NCBI RefSeq assembly: GCF_000340215.1
Contig: NW_006921534.1
Coordinates: forward strand, 3,967,041 to 4,031,040
DNA from: Pseudocercospora fijiensis CIRAD86
Lineage: Eukaryota > Ascomycota > Dothideomycetes > Mycosphaerellales > Mycosphaerellaceae
Direction: 5' to 3'
Length of the DNA: 64,000 nt
Part shown: positions 21,699 through 32,915 of the stretch, piece by piece
How positions within the stretch are numbered: position 1 is the first letter of the stretch
How the letters are laid out: each line of letters begins with the position of its first letter
Translations under genes and position numbers: made by a program
Notes under the pieces: model-generated
Told to the model about the DNA's origin: nothing
Databases searched by the model: none
What the model saw: the letters and a program-made list of their open reading frames with translations, nothing else

Positions 21699-24600
21699 GA
21701 ATCTAACGTTTTCGCCGGAATTATAAATTAGGATTATTAGCTATATACCTACCGACTTAAGGAGACTTCTAATAAAGTTTACGCGCTGTTCTACTGCGCT
21801 AATCTCCGGGCCTAACGTTAAAGAGAGAGGGCTCGGGTATTACGAGCGGTTAGTATATATACCCTATATAAGAGGGTAGCTAATAAGATTAAGCCCGTAA
21901 AGGGCAGCGTATATATAACCGATAGGTCTAATCCTAGCGGAAATCCTAACTAGCGACAAAAGTGCCTTAACCGCGAAGCGATATTAACACCTAGGGATAG
22001 TCTATACGACTAGAGGTATATTACTAAGAAGTTCTCCGCTATTCCTAAGGGATCGAGGCTAACGCCGGAGAGACTAGCGAATATCAAACCTAGTATCGAG
22101 CTTTCGGATCTCGAACTAGATTTGCTATACGAGCTTCTATACAACCGCGAAGCCGTGTTAGTATATAACTTTACGTATCTAGGTAGGATCAACCCGGAGG
22201 TTGCCCCTCTATAGAGGATCCGAACGATCGAGTATAAGCCTTAGGCTTACCTAGGGTTTAAGTTAAACCTAAGCCTAAGAGGTATAGTTAAGGATATGAT
22301 ACGGCAGCGTATAAAGGCTGGCACCTTAGAGCCTTCCTATGCCTCGTATCGTAATCTATACTTCCTAGTTTAGAAGAAGACAGCTCCTAGGGAGCTAAAG
22401 AAGTATCGGCTAATTAACGCTATATAAAAGTTTAATATAGTTACGATTAGAGATGCTAATCTTCCTCCGGAGACTAATAGGTTCTTAGAAGCCTTTGCTA
22501 ACTGTGTTATAGCCTTACTAGTTAATGTTTTCTCGGGCTACGACTAGATCCCTCTCTATCCTAATAGCCGCGACCTTACTAGTTTCGAGACACCTCTTAG
22601 GCTATATAGACAAACTACCCTTCTATAAGGGGCAACTAACTCCGTAGCCTAGTTCGTTCGCATTATAAACTAAGTCCTCGCGGCCTATATCTCCTATATA
22701 GCGATGCCTTTCCTTAACGACATCGGCATTAAGGGCCCTAAAACTAGGTACGATAATAAAGAAGTAGAGCCTAGCATCCGCAGGTTTTTTCTCGAATACA
22801 TTTAGAACCTCGATAGTGTCCTCTACGACCTAGAGCGAGCTAACCTAACGGTGTATAGGGAGAAGCTTTAGCTCCTATACAAACGAATAAACATTGTCGG
22901 GTTTGTAACTAATAAGAACGGCCGCTATCCTAACAATGCACGGGTCCTAAAGATTGTGTCCTAGCTAGACCCTACCTATTAGAAAGATGTCCGGATCTGG
23001 CTTAGAGTAGTCTCCTACTTCCGCATCTAGGTCGAAAACTTTGCGTTAGTATACAAGCCTCTATACGCCTTACTTAAGAAGGATATAGAGTTTAAATAGA
23101 CCTCCGTTTACTAAGCCGCTAAGGATAAGGTTACTAAGGCACTTGTTAGCGCGCCTGCGCTTACCTCTATTAACTACTCGGAAGGCGTAGGTCTGCTAAT
23201 TGTTGCTATCGACTCGAGCGGGGAAGGCTACGGCGAGATACTAATATAGTATAATCGTAAGGAGCCCTCCTTACGTTACCCTATCTAGTACGAGTCCGGT
23301 CTATAGAAACCTATCGAGGCCCGATACGATGCTAGCAAGCGAGAGTGCCTTAGTGTCTATAAGGCTCTTAAGAAGTTCCGACCTTAGCTCTTTAGAGTAT
23401 TCTTTCGCCTAGAAGTCGACGCTTAGACGCTAGTCTATTAACTTAACCGTGCAGCCTCTAACTTACCTAACTCTACGATAGCTTGGTAGGTTACCTAGAT
23501 CTATTTGTTTGATTTCGACGTCTTCTATATTCCTAGTAAGAAGCATACTAGACCGGATAGCCTTTCTAGAAGGCCTACTATAAAGGAAGACATCGCCGAA
23601 ATAATAGAAGAAGAGGATATCGACGCGGTTATTAACCGCACCTTCTTTACTGCCTTCTATATTAATGCTATGCCGGTAATTATTAGGTCTACTACCGACG
23701 ACTAACCTAGTAACTAGCCTAACGACGACCCTGCTACTAACGGCGAGGACTAGGACGATGCTAAGGCAGGCGAACTAGATAGGGACGATATCCTTAATAG
23801 GGTCTATTCCGACGACTCCTATAATATCGCCTACTTCCTTACCTATACAAAGAGAGCTCTTAGTCTATTAAGGAGTTAATACCGTCGTATTATTCGCTAT
23901 TCTCGGAGGTTCCTTGTTAAAGATCGTATCCTTTAGCGATAGGCTATAATTAATATATCGCTCTAGCGTATTATTAACGATCTAGCAGCCCGATAAGAAA
24001 TCCTTCGCTCCGTTTACGATAAGCTCGGCTACCGGGCGGCGGAGGGCACCTTCGATGTCCTTCGTCGACGCTACTAGTAGGACGGCGTATAGGCTAATGT
24101 CTCTCGCTACTATAAGAGCTGTCCTAAGTGCAACTTTAGGAACAGCTACCGGCGTCTAAGAGAGCTTCGTATCCCTGCTACCTAGTTAGTTAGGGAGCGG
24201 TAGTATAGCGATAGGGTCTATCTTAGCCGTAATAACAGCCTATATATTATTCGAGAGAGTCTTTCTCGATAGCCGGAGGCCTATTATTTCTACAAAGGTT
24301 GCGGTGCTATTAATGCCCGTAATATAGCTACCTTCCTGTTTAAGGATCTGTTTTACCGCTAGGGAACACCTTACGAGGTTATCTTAGACAACGCTACGAA
24401 CAATATAGCTAAGGAGGTTTAAGCGCTACTTGTTTCGTACGGGGCTAAGAACGTTCGCATCTCCCCGTACTATCCTTAGTCGAATGCTATTATTAAGCGC
24501 GGCTATCGGTCGTTAATTAATGCCCTATCTAAGATAACTAATAGTAGCGATAGATTAGTTCCTATTTCTACTCGCGTCCCGGCCCTTCTCTAGGCGGACC

Positions 24601-26111
24601 GAACTACTATTGTCGACACGACTAGACTTACACTAGCGGAACTTATAATTAGGAGGGACGCCGTTCTTCCTATTAAATTGTCCTACCGCACGCACGGCGT
24701 TTACGATTAGGGGTCTGTTCGTACTAGGGCAGACCTCCTTGCCCTACGCGCTAAGGCTCTTAAGGATATAACTACTACTTCTTAGGAGGGACTTGCTCGA
24801 TAACGTCGCCTTCGTAAGGAGGCTAAGCAGTATTTCGACGACTATAATGCTATTAACTAGGAGCCTCTAAAGGTTAGCGATATAGTCCTTCTATACCGGT
24901 CCGAACTAGAGTATAGTTACTCCTACAAGCTAGCCTTTAAGTAGAAGGGTCCTTATAGAGTAAAGGAGGTCCTTTACTCGGGTTCCGTATACCTTCTTTA
25001 GGAGCTAGATAGTGCTACCTTAAAGCACTCTCACCCTCGGGCCAATCTAAAGAAGATCGTTAAGTTACGCGAACCTACCTACCCTCCGCCGACCGAGGAG
25101 GAAGTTAGTGCCTCTATAGACCCTCTACCGTCCTTAGATGCCTATCGGGAGGAGGATCCTACCGCTATTATAGATCCTATTCTACCTAAGAACTATGCCT
25201 ATCCCTAGGTTCGTCTTAGTAAGCTATTAGGAATAACTTAAGAATAGAGGGAGGGTTATATGCGGATTAACTATATATAGAGCGTTTCCGATGTTAATTC
25301 CGATTCCAATAGTAAACTAGACTTCTAGCTATCTGACTCTAACTCCGAGGAACCTAACTAGTCTAGCGATAAAGACCGCCTAGAATTATAGCTAGATCCT
25401 GAGACTAAATAACTGCTTGCTCTTCCTTACCTCTACCTGCCTCTACTACGTTGCTTCCTTACTCTTATCGATCGTTCTCCGCGCTATTAATATAGTGCCG
25501 CCCTATACCTTTAGTCCTTACCTATTGTCTGTTCCTACTAATGTTTATGCTCTCGTTTGTTGCTTTTAGTTTATCCTATTATTGTCTTTTGCTTTTGCCT
25601 TTACCTTCGATTAATGTTGCTATAACTTTATTCCTTCGCTCTTGTTTCCTTAGATAGAACTGTACGAGGCGTGTTTTCCTAATAATACTCTAGAGGTAGT
25701 ATTAGGAAGATAGCCGAACCTAACCCCTCTACCCTTTTAGGACTACTTCCCTCTAGATTCCTAGACTCTAGCAACCTTCCTTAAGTAACAACGACAATAA
25801 GATACTCTACTAGAGGATGTTCCTACCCTAATTAGCACTAGCTATATAGGACACTAAGAAAGGGAGGATCCCTCTCCCTTCCTAGCTCTTAGATAGATAT
25901 AGCAACCTAGGCCTATAGCCTCTAAGAATAGGGACCTTAGGCTACTAAGCTTAGTATCTAGAAGAAAGAAGAACGCACAGGCTACGTTTATATGCCTGCT
26001 ACTATAAAAGGTAATGCTGCATCTATAACGATAGTGCTATAGGCTAACACAAGCTGCGCTAGGCCTAGGCGATTTGCTCCTAGTTGCCGAGTATCTCTAG
26101 AGAAAAGCTAA
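21675..26111 (+). pseudogene. inner element pol ORF: RT, RNase H, integrase, RIP-inactivated
   Basis: Frame from the ATG at 21675 to the TAA at 26109-26111. The pre-RT part includes LYKRVANKIKPVKG. RT follows at about 22.2-22.95 kb with RNLYFLV, NVFSGYD, ATNSVA-FVRIIN and MPFLNDIGIKG (the catalytic DD pair now ND), then GRYPNNARVLKIV. RNase H is at about 23.16-23.62 kb, ending in a stop-free 66-codon stretch (23505-23705) with FDVFYIPSKKHTRPDSLSRR. The integrase has the zinc pair YYKSCPKCN at about 24.1 kb, a core with TPYEVILDNATNN and ISPYYP-SNAIIKRGYRS at about 24.36-24.52 kb, and a GPYRVKEVLYSGSVYL tail at about 24.95 kb. Past about 25.4 kb the frame is coding only weakly. Class: Ty3/Gypsy by domain order. 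Confidence 0.87.
25676..25708. repeat. degenerate copy of the element palindrome
   Basis: 33-bp inverted repeat (TTCCTAATAATAC ... GTAGTATTAGGAA, centre CTAG), related in outline to the 27-bp palindromes at 18416, 21672 and 26108. Confidence 0.6.
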
Positions 26112-26134
26112 TGCTACCCCGGGGGTGTCATTAG
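26108..26134. repeat. palindrome at the end of pol
   Basis: CTAATGCTACCCCGGG...TGTCATTAG. Its TAA (26109-26111) closes the pol frame. The overlapping ATG is not in the frame of the third ORF, so restart is not supported here. Confidence 0.7.
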
Positions 26135-26439
26135 TCCCGCTAGCCTTACTACTATAGATTACTACTAGGTACTCGAACTAACTAGTTACATTTCGAGTGC
26201 GCGGGAATCTACGAAAGCTAGAGGTTAACAAAGGCGCGTAGTCGCTACTAGCAATTAGCTAGATCGATTGTTAAACTTTAGCCGCTCTACTAATAAAGGA
26301 GTCTCGTATATAGCTTTACTTTTTAGGGTCTATATATAATCGTTATCCGTTTGCTTTACCGGAACATACGGACTACGCTACCTTCGTACCCTATTTAAGG
26401 CGAGCCTTCTAAGCTCTTTCTTCTACTCGAATACTAACT
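26135..26439 (+). promoter_or_regulatory. spacer with possible internal promoter for ORF3
   Basis: No coding signal. A TATA-like CTATTTAAGG (26391-26400) is followed by a CT-rich stretch (26410-26480) of the kind seen in fungal leaders, upstream of the third ORF. A separate promoter for ORF3 is inferred. Confidence 0.35.
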
Positions 26440-29352
26440 AACTTACTACCGCCTACCCCTCCTCCTCCTTCTATCTAAACCCTTTAATTATTATTAACAA
26501 GCTACGAACGTTTTTGCAAGCTCGGTACTAACTCCTTTCCGCTCCGGTCGACTAAGATATCTTCCGGCGCCCTAAATCCGCTAGGTGCTAGTAGTAGTAG
26601 CAACCTACGAGCTCTAAACCTAGGCGTACTAGTCCCGATCGAAGCCCCCTCCGATAGCGCCTTAGCTACTATAACTAGCCTCGAGCACTGCTTCTAGATC
26701 GTTACCGCCCTTAAAGACCCTTAAGAGAAGATCTAGAACGCTCGCACCCTACTACGCGTTATTAATAGGAACATTAAGAAGGCTGCTATCTTAGTTACGT
26801 ACGGCATAAACAACTTGCGTTAGTCTATCGGTAAGCGTGTCTTTAAGCGCGAGGTCCTTAACGATATAGATATCGAATAAGCCTTTCCTATCGTCTATAG
26901 CCTCGAGATAGCTAGCACCTAGATTCGCTTACGCTTTAAGACCCTCGACTAGGCCTTCGAACATTAGGGAGGACTAAGTAGTCTTCCTAAGAGCCTTATT
27001 AACTTCGCCTACGGTAGACAAGAGCGTACAAAGCAGGTCTCTTCGTTCGTTAATAAGTACAAGGTCCGTCGTTAAGGCGCTAAGTACCTTTCCCGCACTA
27101 TAATCTATCGTATATCTACCGCTAGCAAGAAGGTAGGCAAGCAGTTACTTAACTTGTCCTTTACGCTTAACGACTTTACGATATCCTACTAGAAGCGGCA
27201 CTACGATGCAATTGTCTAGATCGATCTCAATATATAGACAACTAAGGATCTACTAAAAGAGAAGGGCTGTCGCATTAATAGTGCAGGTTTTATTATTAAA
27301 GGTTAAGAGGCTCCTATCGTTAATGTCCTTAAACGTAAGGCTCTTCGCCTAGAAACAGAGGCCGATACGGCTACTAGTCTCGCGCTCGCTACGGAGATAT
27401 AGGCTTAAGACCGTCGCTCGACCCGTAACCGTAAGGTCCCTTAGGAAGTTAAGGACGAGCGCGCTAAGGCCGAAGTAGCGCGCAAGAAGGCATTATATAC
27501 TCGCTAGGCCCTCCGCAAGGCTACTAAGAAGTATAGCGCCCCTTCTAGGGCTAACTATAGTACTAACTATAGTAACTCGGATATTAATATACTAGATATA
27601 CTACTAGAAGATATCTCCTCCGAAGGCTCCTTTAGCGAGCGTAGAGATAGAGGGCTCTCGCCGATCCTGTTAACTAAGAATATCTATAGTTCTTATAAGG
27701 GCGACTCTATTACGTACCTTATTACTAAGATCGATATAGTTCCTAAAGCCGATATAGGCAAAGCTCCTACCGCCCTATCTATCTATTAATAGCTCGACGA
27801 CCTTAGCAAGCTAGGAGAAGAGCCGTTCTCTATATATGCTAACTATATTAAGAAGGCCGCTAAGGTCTATAGTCTCTATACTAGTACTAAGGCGATTGTC
27901 CTCGTCGGCCGCCTATTAAAGATTGGTCGCGAGGTTCCTAATTAAGACGCCTTCGCTACCCTTAAGGCTAATTAGGCCTATACGGACTAGTTTCCTAGAC
28001 GCCCTATTGCCGCCCCGACATCTCTAGGACTCTACGCGTTCAACCCTACTAGTACTATTACTCGCGCCCTTACGCTAACAGATCGTTAGAGCAAGTTCGT
28101 TACCGGCATCCTTAGCTAAGGTACTTCCTTCGACCGCTTTTGCTAGACTAGCAATGCTATCTTCCTTTAAGTCTTTAGCTAGTTATAAGAGCCTCGTAGA
28201 GTATATCTTCCTTTCCTTATCGACCTAATATAGGAGGAGTTTAAAATATACCTTTAGTATATACGTGCGATGCCTAAGTCTAAGCAGGAAGGCCGCAATG
28301 CCCTTTAAACTTATAGTGTAAGCAACTAAATCGTCCGCTAGCACCCTGCCCTATAGCTCTTAGCTGTCGCCCTTCGACCTAATTACGTAAACGAGCTTAT
28401 CTCTGTCCCTAAGCCTACTAAGTTCTTTAAGGTTAGCGGTACTTATAATAACTGTCCTTCTAAGGAGTCTGCTCGTCTCGGATAAGATATAGTTAAGCTC
28501 GTAGCTAGCGAGGGTGCTAGTTACCTACGTATTAAGGTCTATCTTATATCTAAGGATAAGACTAGCTGCTCTACTATTATCGAAGGCATACATTAGCCCG
28601 AGGTCTTTGCGAACTAGGTTAAGAAGCTTAAGGCTCGTAGCCTAGTCCCGCTAAGCAAGATCGGCAAGCTTACTAACAAGTACCTTACCGACGACGACTT
28701 CGACTATATATTCGATAGTTAGCCTAATAGTAAGGGGCGCAAGGCGGAGTAGATCCTTAACCCTCTAAAGGAGTGCGAAGTCTCTATTTAGATGCTATAC
28801 CTACTATATAGTAATCTAAAGACTAAGAGCAACCGTATATTAATTAACCTAGGGTACTCTCGCGTTATCGACGGCGCTAAGATTAAGGGTTACGACAACT
28901 TAACCGTCGCCGAGGTTGCTAAGGCGCACCGTAATCTAACCGCCCTTCTAGGTTCAAACACCTTCGTACCGTTCCCCTTCCCTACCGCTATCTTAGTCGA
29001 AGGCCTTAGTTGCATCTCCGACGCCCTAGTTAGTAGGATTCCTTAGTTAAGTTACGTTGTTTAGAACGAAGTTAAACAGATCCTCTAGCTTAATAACGAG
29101 GGACTTAAGGAATATCTACACGATTAGGAGAATGCTACGAAGGAAAAGGCTACTAACCTCCTCGTTAATTAAGCTTTCTACGAGGGATAGTACTTCGGTA
29201 CTAATAGCTTTAACGTATACAGAGGAGATTTCGAGAACCGACTAGCAGATAAGGTTATTACTAGTAAGGATTACGGCGCGTTAAAGCAATAGTAGGTCTG
29301 TATAGTATTGCTTAGGAAGTTGTTTTTGCATAATTATAGTATCTAGGATTAA
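26440..29352 (+). pseudogene. third ORF of inner element, function unknown, RIP-inactivated
   Basis: A frame of about 950 codons, with the 5' limit uncertain (26.44-26.56 kb), interrupted only by TAG/TAA of RIP type and ending at the TAA at 29350-29352 inside a palindrome. The longest intact piece is 28792-29046 (84 codons, LINLGYSRVIDGAKIKGYDN and AEVAKAHRNLTALL). Visible traits: a basic region around 27.05-27.5 kb (KYKVRR, SRTIIYRIS, RRSTRNRKV, then EVKDERAKAEVARKKALYTR, probably coiled), and acidic Ser-rich DINILDILLEDISSEGSFS around 27.6 kb. I see no env, RNase H, protease, chromodomain or transposase motif and do not recognise the family. Part could be a captured host gene. Confidence 0.6.
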
Positions 29353-29374
29353 TGCTACTCTAGGGGTGTTATTG
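29349..29374. repeat. palindrome at the end of ORF3
   Basis: TTAATGCTACTC TAGGGGTGTTATT: diverged copy of the 27-bp palindrome; its TAA (29350-29352) is in the ORF3 frame. Confidence 0.65.
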
Positions 29375-29414
29375 CGGAGTTCTGAAAATAGCCTTAGCTA
29401 AGAACGCTAAGGAT

Positions 29415-29503
29415 GCATACATGTTTGTTTTAAGCGCGCATACATGTTTATTTTGAGCGCGCAATGTAAAGCGTGTCTAGTTAGACACGAAGAAAGGGAG
29501 GGA
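29415..29503 (+). repeat. 23-bp tandem repeat, hairpin and polypurine tract before 3' LTR
   Basis: Two copies of a 23-bp unit (GCATACATGTTTGTTTTAAGC..., 29415-29437 and 29438-29460), a 7-bp-arm hairpin (GTGTCTA-GT-TAGACAC, 29473-29488), then the all-purine GAAGAAAGGGAGGGA (29489-29503) touching the LTR. The purine tract is the expected plus-strand primer of reverse transcription. Confidence 0.75.
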
Positions 29504-29782
29504 TATTAGCTAGTAACCGGCCCTACACCTATAGGCTAGTTTTGAGCCTATATAAGAGGCCTCCTTCTATATTGTAGATAGGGCATTAACCTCGTATAGC
29601 ATATTGTTCATATTACACTTCTATAATGCCTATATTGCAGGGCTCTAGTCATCAGCCTAAGCGACAGTCTCGTCATCCTATCTTGCTAAACATAGCTGCC
29701 TATATTGCTATAGGTTATGTTACCCTCGGTAGCCTGTACTATTACTACAAGTAGTAGTAGTGGTATTGGTTTCCGTCCTTTA
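29504..29782 (+). repeat. 3' LTR of inner element (279 bp)
   Basis: Same length as the 5' LTR. The differences are transitions at CpA/TpG positions, in both directions, as expected when RIP hits each copy independently. It keeps more CpA (for example TAGTCATCAGCC) than the 5' copy. Confidence 0.92.
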
Positions 29783-29786
29783 CTAC
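29783..29786. repeat. right 4-bp target duplication (CTAC) of inner element
   Basis: CTAC right after the 3' LTR end, matching 17462-17465. Confidence 0.85.
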
Positions 29787-31319
29787 CTAAACTCTCTAGA
29801 AGGGTTTGCCTTAGTTAAGTTAGTCTTAGTAAGCTTAGTTAACAGCATTATATGCCTCGAATAGCCCTTAATAAAACGGCGGTAGAAATTAGCGAAGCCG
29901 AGGAACGATTAAAGCTTCTTAATAGACGTAGGAATAGGCTATTTAGTAATAGTTTTAATCCGATTAGGATTAGCCTTAATACCCTCGGTAGATACGAGGA
30001 AGCTAAGAAAGGACACCTCTTTAGTAGCAAAGGTGCATTTAGAAGGCTTACAATATAGGCTATAGGCCCGTAGGCGGTCGAGGACCTTACGCACTACGGC
30101 CTAGTGTTCTATAATATTAGGTAAATGTATGTAAACTAGGATGTTATCTAGGTAAACTATATAGAGATAGTCTAATAGGCCCGAAAGGGCCCGATTAATA
30201 TAGGACTAGAATATTATAGGGATATTAGCTAAGCCGAATAGTATAACTAAGTACTCGAAATAGCTATAGCGGGTACGGAAGGCTGTTTTCTATTTATTTC
30301 CCTTGCGGATACAGATACGATAGTATATATCCTTAATGTCTAATATAGTATAGTAGTAGGTACTAGAGAGGCGATCGAGGGTCTTATTAATAAGCGGAAG
30401 TAGACAACGGTCCTTAATAGTAATAGTATTAAGTCTACGGTAATTAATATATAGGCGTAGGCTACTATCCTTCTTTAGTACAAATAGGATAGGGGCGCTA
30501 GCAGGGCTGTTACTATACCGTATCCGGCTATTAGCTAGGTTTTCCTCTAGATACTTACGCAATATAGCAAGCTCTCGTTTACTAAGGTTGTAGAGGGGCC
30601 TAAAAGGAACCTCCTTGCCCTCTATAATATTAATCTTATAATCCGTCTCTTTAAATATAGGCAATGTCGATACTAAGTAGTATTTAAACATATTAATATA
30701 GGTCTCTCGAATGGGTTCTAGTATACGCTTAAGTTGTTTAGGATCTATGCTATTAGGGGGCACTAGTTTATCGTTATTACTACCGAGCAGGTCGGCCGTC
30801 GGATTAGCTAGGGTTAGGTTGCTAATAAATAGGACCCTAATATTATTAGGGTACTCGCTAATATTAATGTGTTTAATGTCCTCTTTCCTAGCGATTCTAA
30901 ATCGCTATTATTAACTGCCTAAGTCTATAACTATAGTATAGTACTTAAGAACAGGGTTGCTAATAATAATGTTAGATAGGGGGCTGTCTGTATTAACTGC
31001 GTAGGCAGTAAAGTTTAGTAGGCGCTTATTGCCGAGGTCGTCTCTTAGGGCTATATAGATATAGTAGGCTCCGTAGGTTAAGTGCCGAGCGTTATTAAAC
31101 TAAGCAAGGGTTAGTAGGTTAGTCCTAGGCAGTTGTCGAAGGTCTAATTGCTTAGCTAGGCGATAGCTGATAAAGGCACTAACTAAATTTCCTAGATCTA
31201 GTGTAACTTTAGTCTTATAGTTAGTTCTATACGTGTCCGATACAAGATAGGTACGTATAATAGCTAGTACAATGTCGATAGTCTTACGCCGTATAAGGCT
31301 AATAGTTAGTGTAGCGCTT
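29787..31319 (-). pseudogene. outer element pol, 5' part: protease and reverse transcriptase
   Basis: Minus strand. Protease-like VTLDLGNLVSAFIS lies at about 31.2 kb. RT is largely intact at 30763-30290 (157 codons without a stop), with YKINIIEGKEVPFRPLYNLS, SRIRYSNSPASAPILFVLKK and the following Leu-Asn-Thr-Ile-Thr-Ile-Lys and LDIKDIYYRICI blocks. Next come VYLDNILVY (YLDD active site changed to YLDN by RIP) and LGFANFYRRFIKGYS, until the insertion at 29786. The RNase H/integrase remainder lies at 17461-15056. No functional product. Confidence 0.9.
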
Positions 31320-32650
31320 ACTCTTTTTTCGAAGGACCGATAGGGGTAGCATTAGCGGCTAAAAGGTACTTATAGTACTTAGCGGTAGCACGGTCGATTC
31401 GGGCCTAGTCCTTAGGTTTGTCGCATTAGCCTAGTAGATAGCTAGTACTATTACAATTAAAGCACTTCAATCTAGTTAGGGGGTTGCTATAGCCGCTATT
31501 GCTACTATTATTAGTTAAGCGATTAGTACTATAGGGATACGAGCCTCTTCTACGGCCCCTATCGCGGCCTCCTCTATATAGCCGTCGGCTACGGCCTCTT
31601 CTACGGTCGTTACTGTTCCTATTATTAGTATTGTTATTATAGTAGGAACCTTAGTTTCCTCCGCGGCTACTACGGTTACTACGGTTAGTACTAGCTAGTC
31701 GGATTCTTAATTCTAGTCGTTATTAGAGCTAGACAGCTCGTTCGGCTGTTTCTACTTCGACTATAAATTAAATGCGTATTAAGTTAGCTTGTTCGAATAC
31801 ACGGCGACGGTCTAATTCGAGGATAAGTTCCTACCTAAGTTTTAGGCGTATCTCGGAGATCTATATAGAATTAGTCTTAGGCGGAAGGTCGTCTTTAAGG
31901 GTTTTTAAGTAGGCCTCGAATAAACGAGCCGATTAATTAGTCTTTTATTTAGCTCGAAGATACAGGTCCTAAGCATATTATTGCCTTAGTATAGGGTTAC
32001 TAAGGGTGTCTAGTATAATAGTTTTATAGGTTTGCTACTAAATAGCGGTTTAATTATCGAGGGAATCGAAATGATTATCCTAGGTACGCTTTAGGTCGCT
32101 ATTAATATACTATATAGCGTAGACAACTAATAAATAGTCGTCTAGAAGAGCCCTTAGTACGTTTCGCTAGTTAAGCTTACAGTTACGAATATAGTCGTTG
32201 TATTACTTGCGACTAGACCCGTTAAACACGGTGCAGTCCTTGAGTTTAGTATCCTTCTTTTAGATAGGTAGTAAAGAAGGTCCTACTATAGGTTTAGTAG
32301 TAGTCGTTAGGGCTTCCTAAAGGCGACGGAGCTCGAGGAGGTTATCCTTTAGCTATTGTTCTTAACGTAGGGCAGTAAGCCTATTTTAGGTAGCTTCTTA
32401 AAGTCTCCCTAATAGTTAAGGCCTAAAGGCTAGTTAGCTATATCGTCGATTAACAATATTGTTAAGAATATCGTTAATAGGCAATTCCGGATTATTACCT
32501 AGAATTATAGGTTCTTCTTTAGTAGGCTCTCCGGCAGGCTCTTTAGTAGGAGGCACTTCAGTAGGTACTATACTACTAGCATTGTCGTTGCTAGCGCTAC
32601 TAGCGGCGCCGCGATTGTTGTTTCGTAATAAGCCGGCTATTATAATAAGG
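31320..32650 (-). pseudogene. outer element gag remnant
   Basis: A minus-strand frame with RIP-type stops. Gln/Pro/Glu-rich N-terminal part (EVPPTKEPAGEPTKEEP near 32.55 kb), a capsid-like NGSSRK-YNDYIRNCKLN segment near 32.2 kb, a basic Asn/Arg/Gly-rich stretch (31.5-31.7 kb) and a zinc knuckle C-F-N-C-x4-Y-x4-C near 31.45 kb, in which the usual His (CAC) has become Tyr (TAC), a RIP-type change. The 5' limit is approximate. Confidence 0.8.
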
Positions 32651-32915
32651 GATAGTACTAATAATGTATTGTTAGCCCCTAAGATACGGATATAGCGGAA
32701 TTAGTAGATATCGGTCTAGTATGCTTGACTTAGTATAATAGGCCGTATAGAAGGCCTTGCTTAATAATTAGTATAGTTATTTCGATAGAATAGTACGTAT
32801 AGGTCCTGTTCTTCGGGCGTAATATAGTTAGATTAGTCTTATTCGTAGCTATACCGCTAAAAGCTTGAAATAAGAACTATCTAGCTACTGCCCTTAAAGG
32901 GTAGATCGAATACTA

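Larger units (their letters stand above)
17466..29782 (+). mobile_element. inner 12.3-kb Ty3/Gypsy retrotransposon with a third ORF, RIP-degraded
   Basis: 279-bp direct LTRs at 17466-17744 and 29504-29782 are flanked by CTAC. A 15-nt all-purine tract (29489-29503) abuts the 3' LTR. Plus-strand order: leader, gag-protease (18562-21675), RT-RNaseH-integrase (21675-26111), then an extra ORF of about 950 codons ending at 29352. The size (12,317 bp) is well above the 5-8 kb usual for fungal Gypsy elements, owing to the third ORF and long gag. It sits in the opposite orientation inside the outer element's pol, so it is the younger insertion. Both elements carry the same RIP signature. Confidence 0.93.

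Noticed and set aside
30290..30763. 157-codon RT ORF as a functional gene
   Set aside because: It is one stop-free piece of the RIP-degraded outer pol; the active site just downstream reads YLDN and stops surround it.
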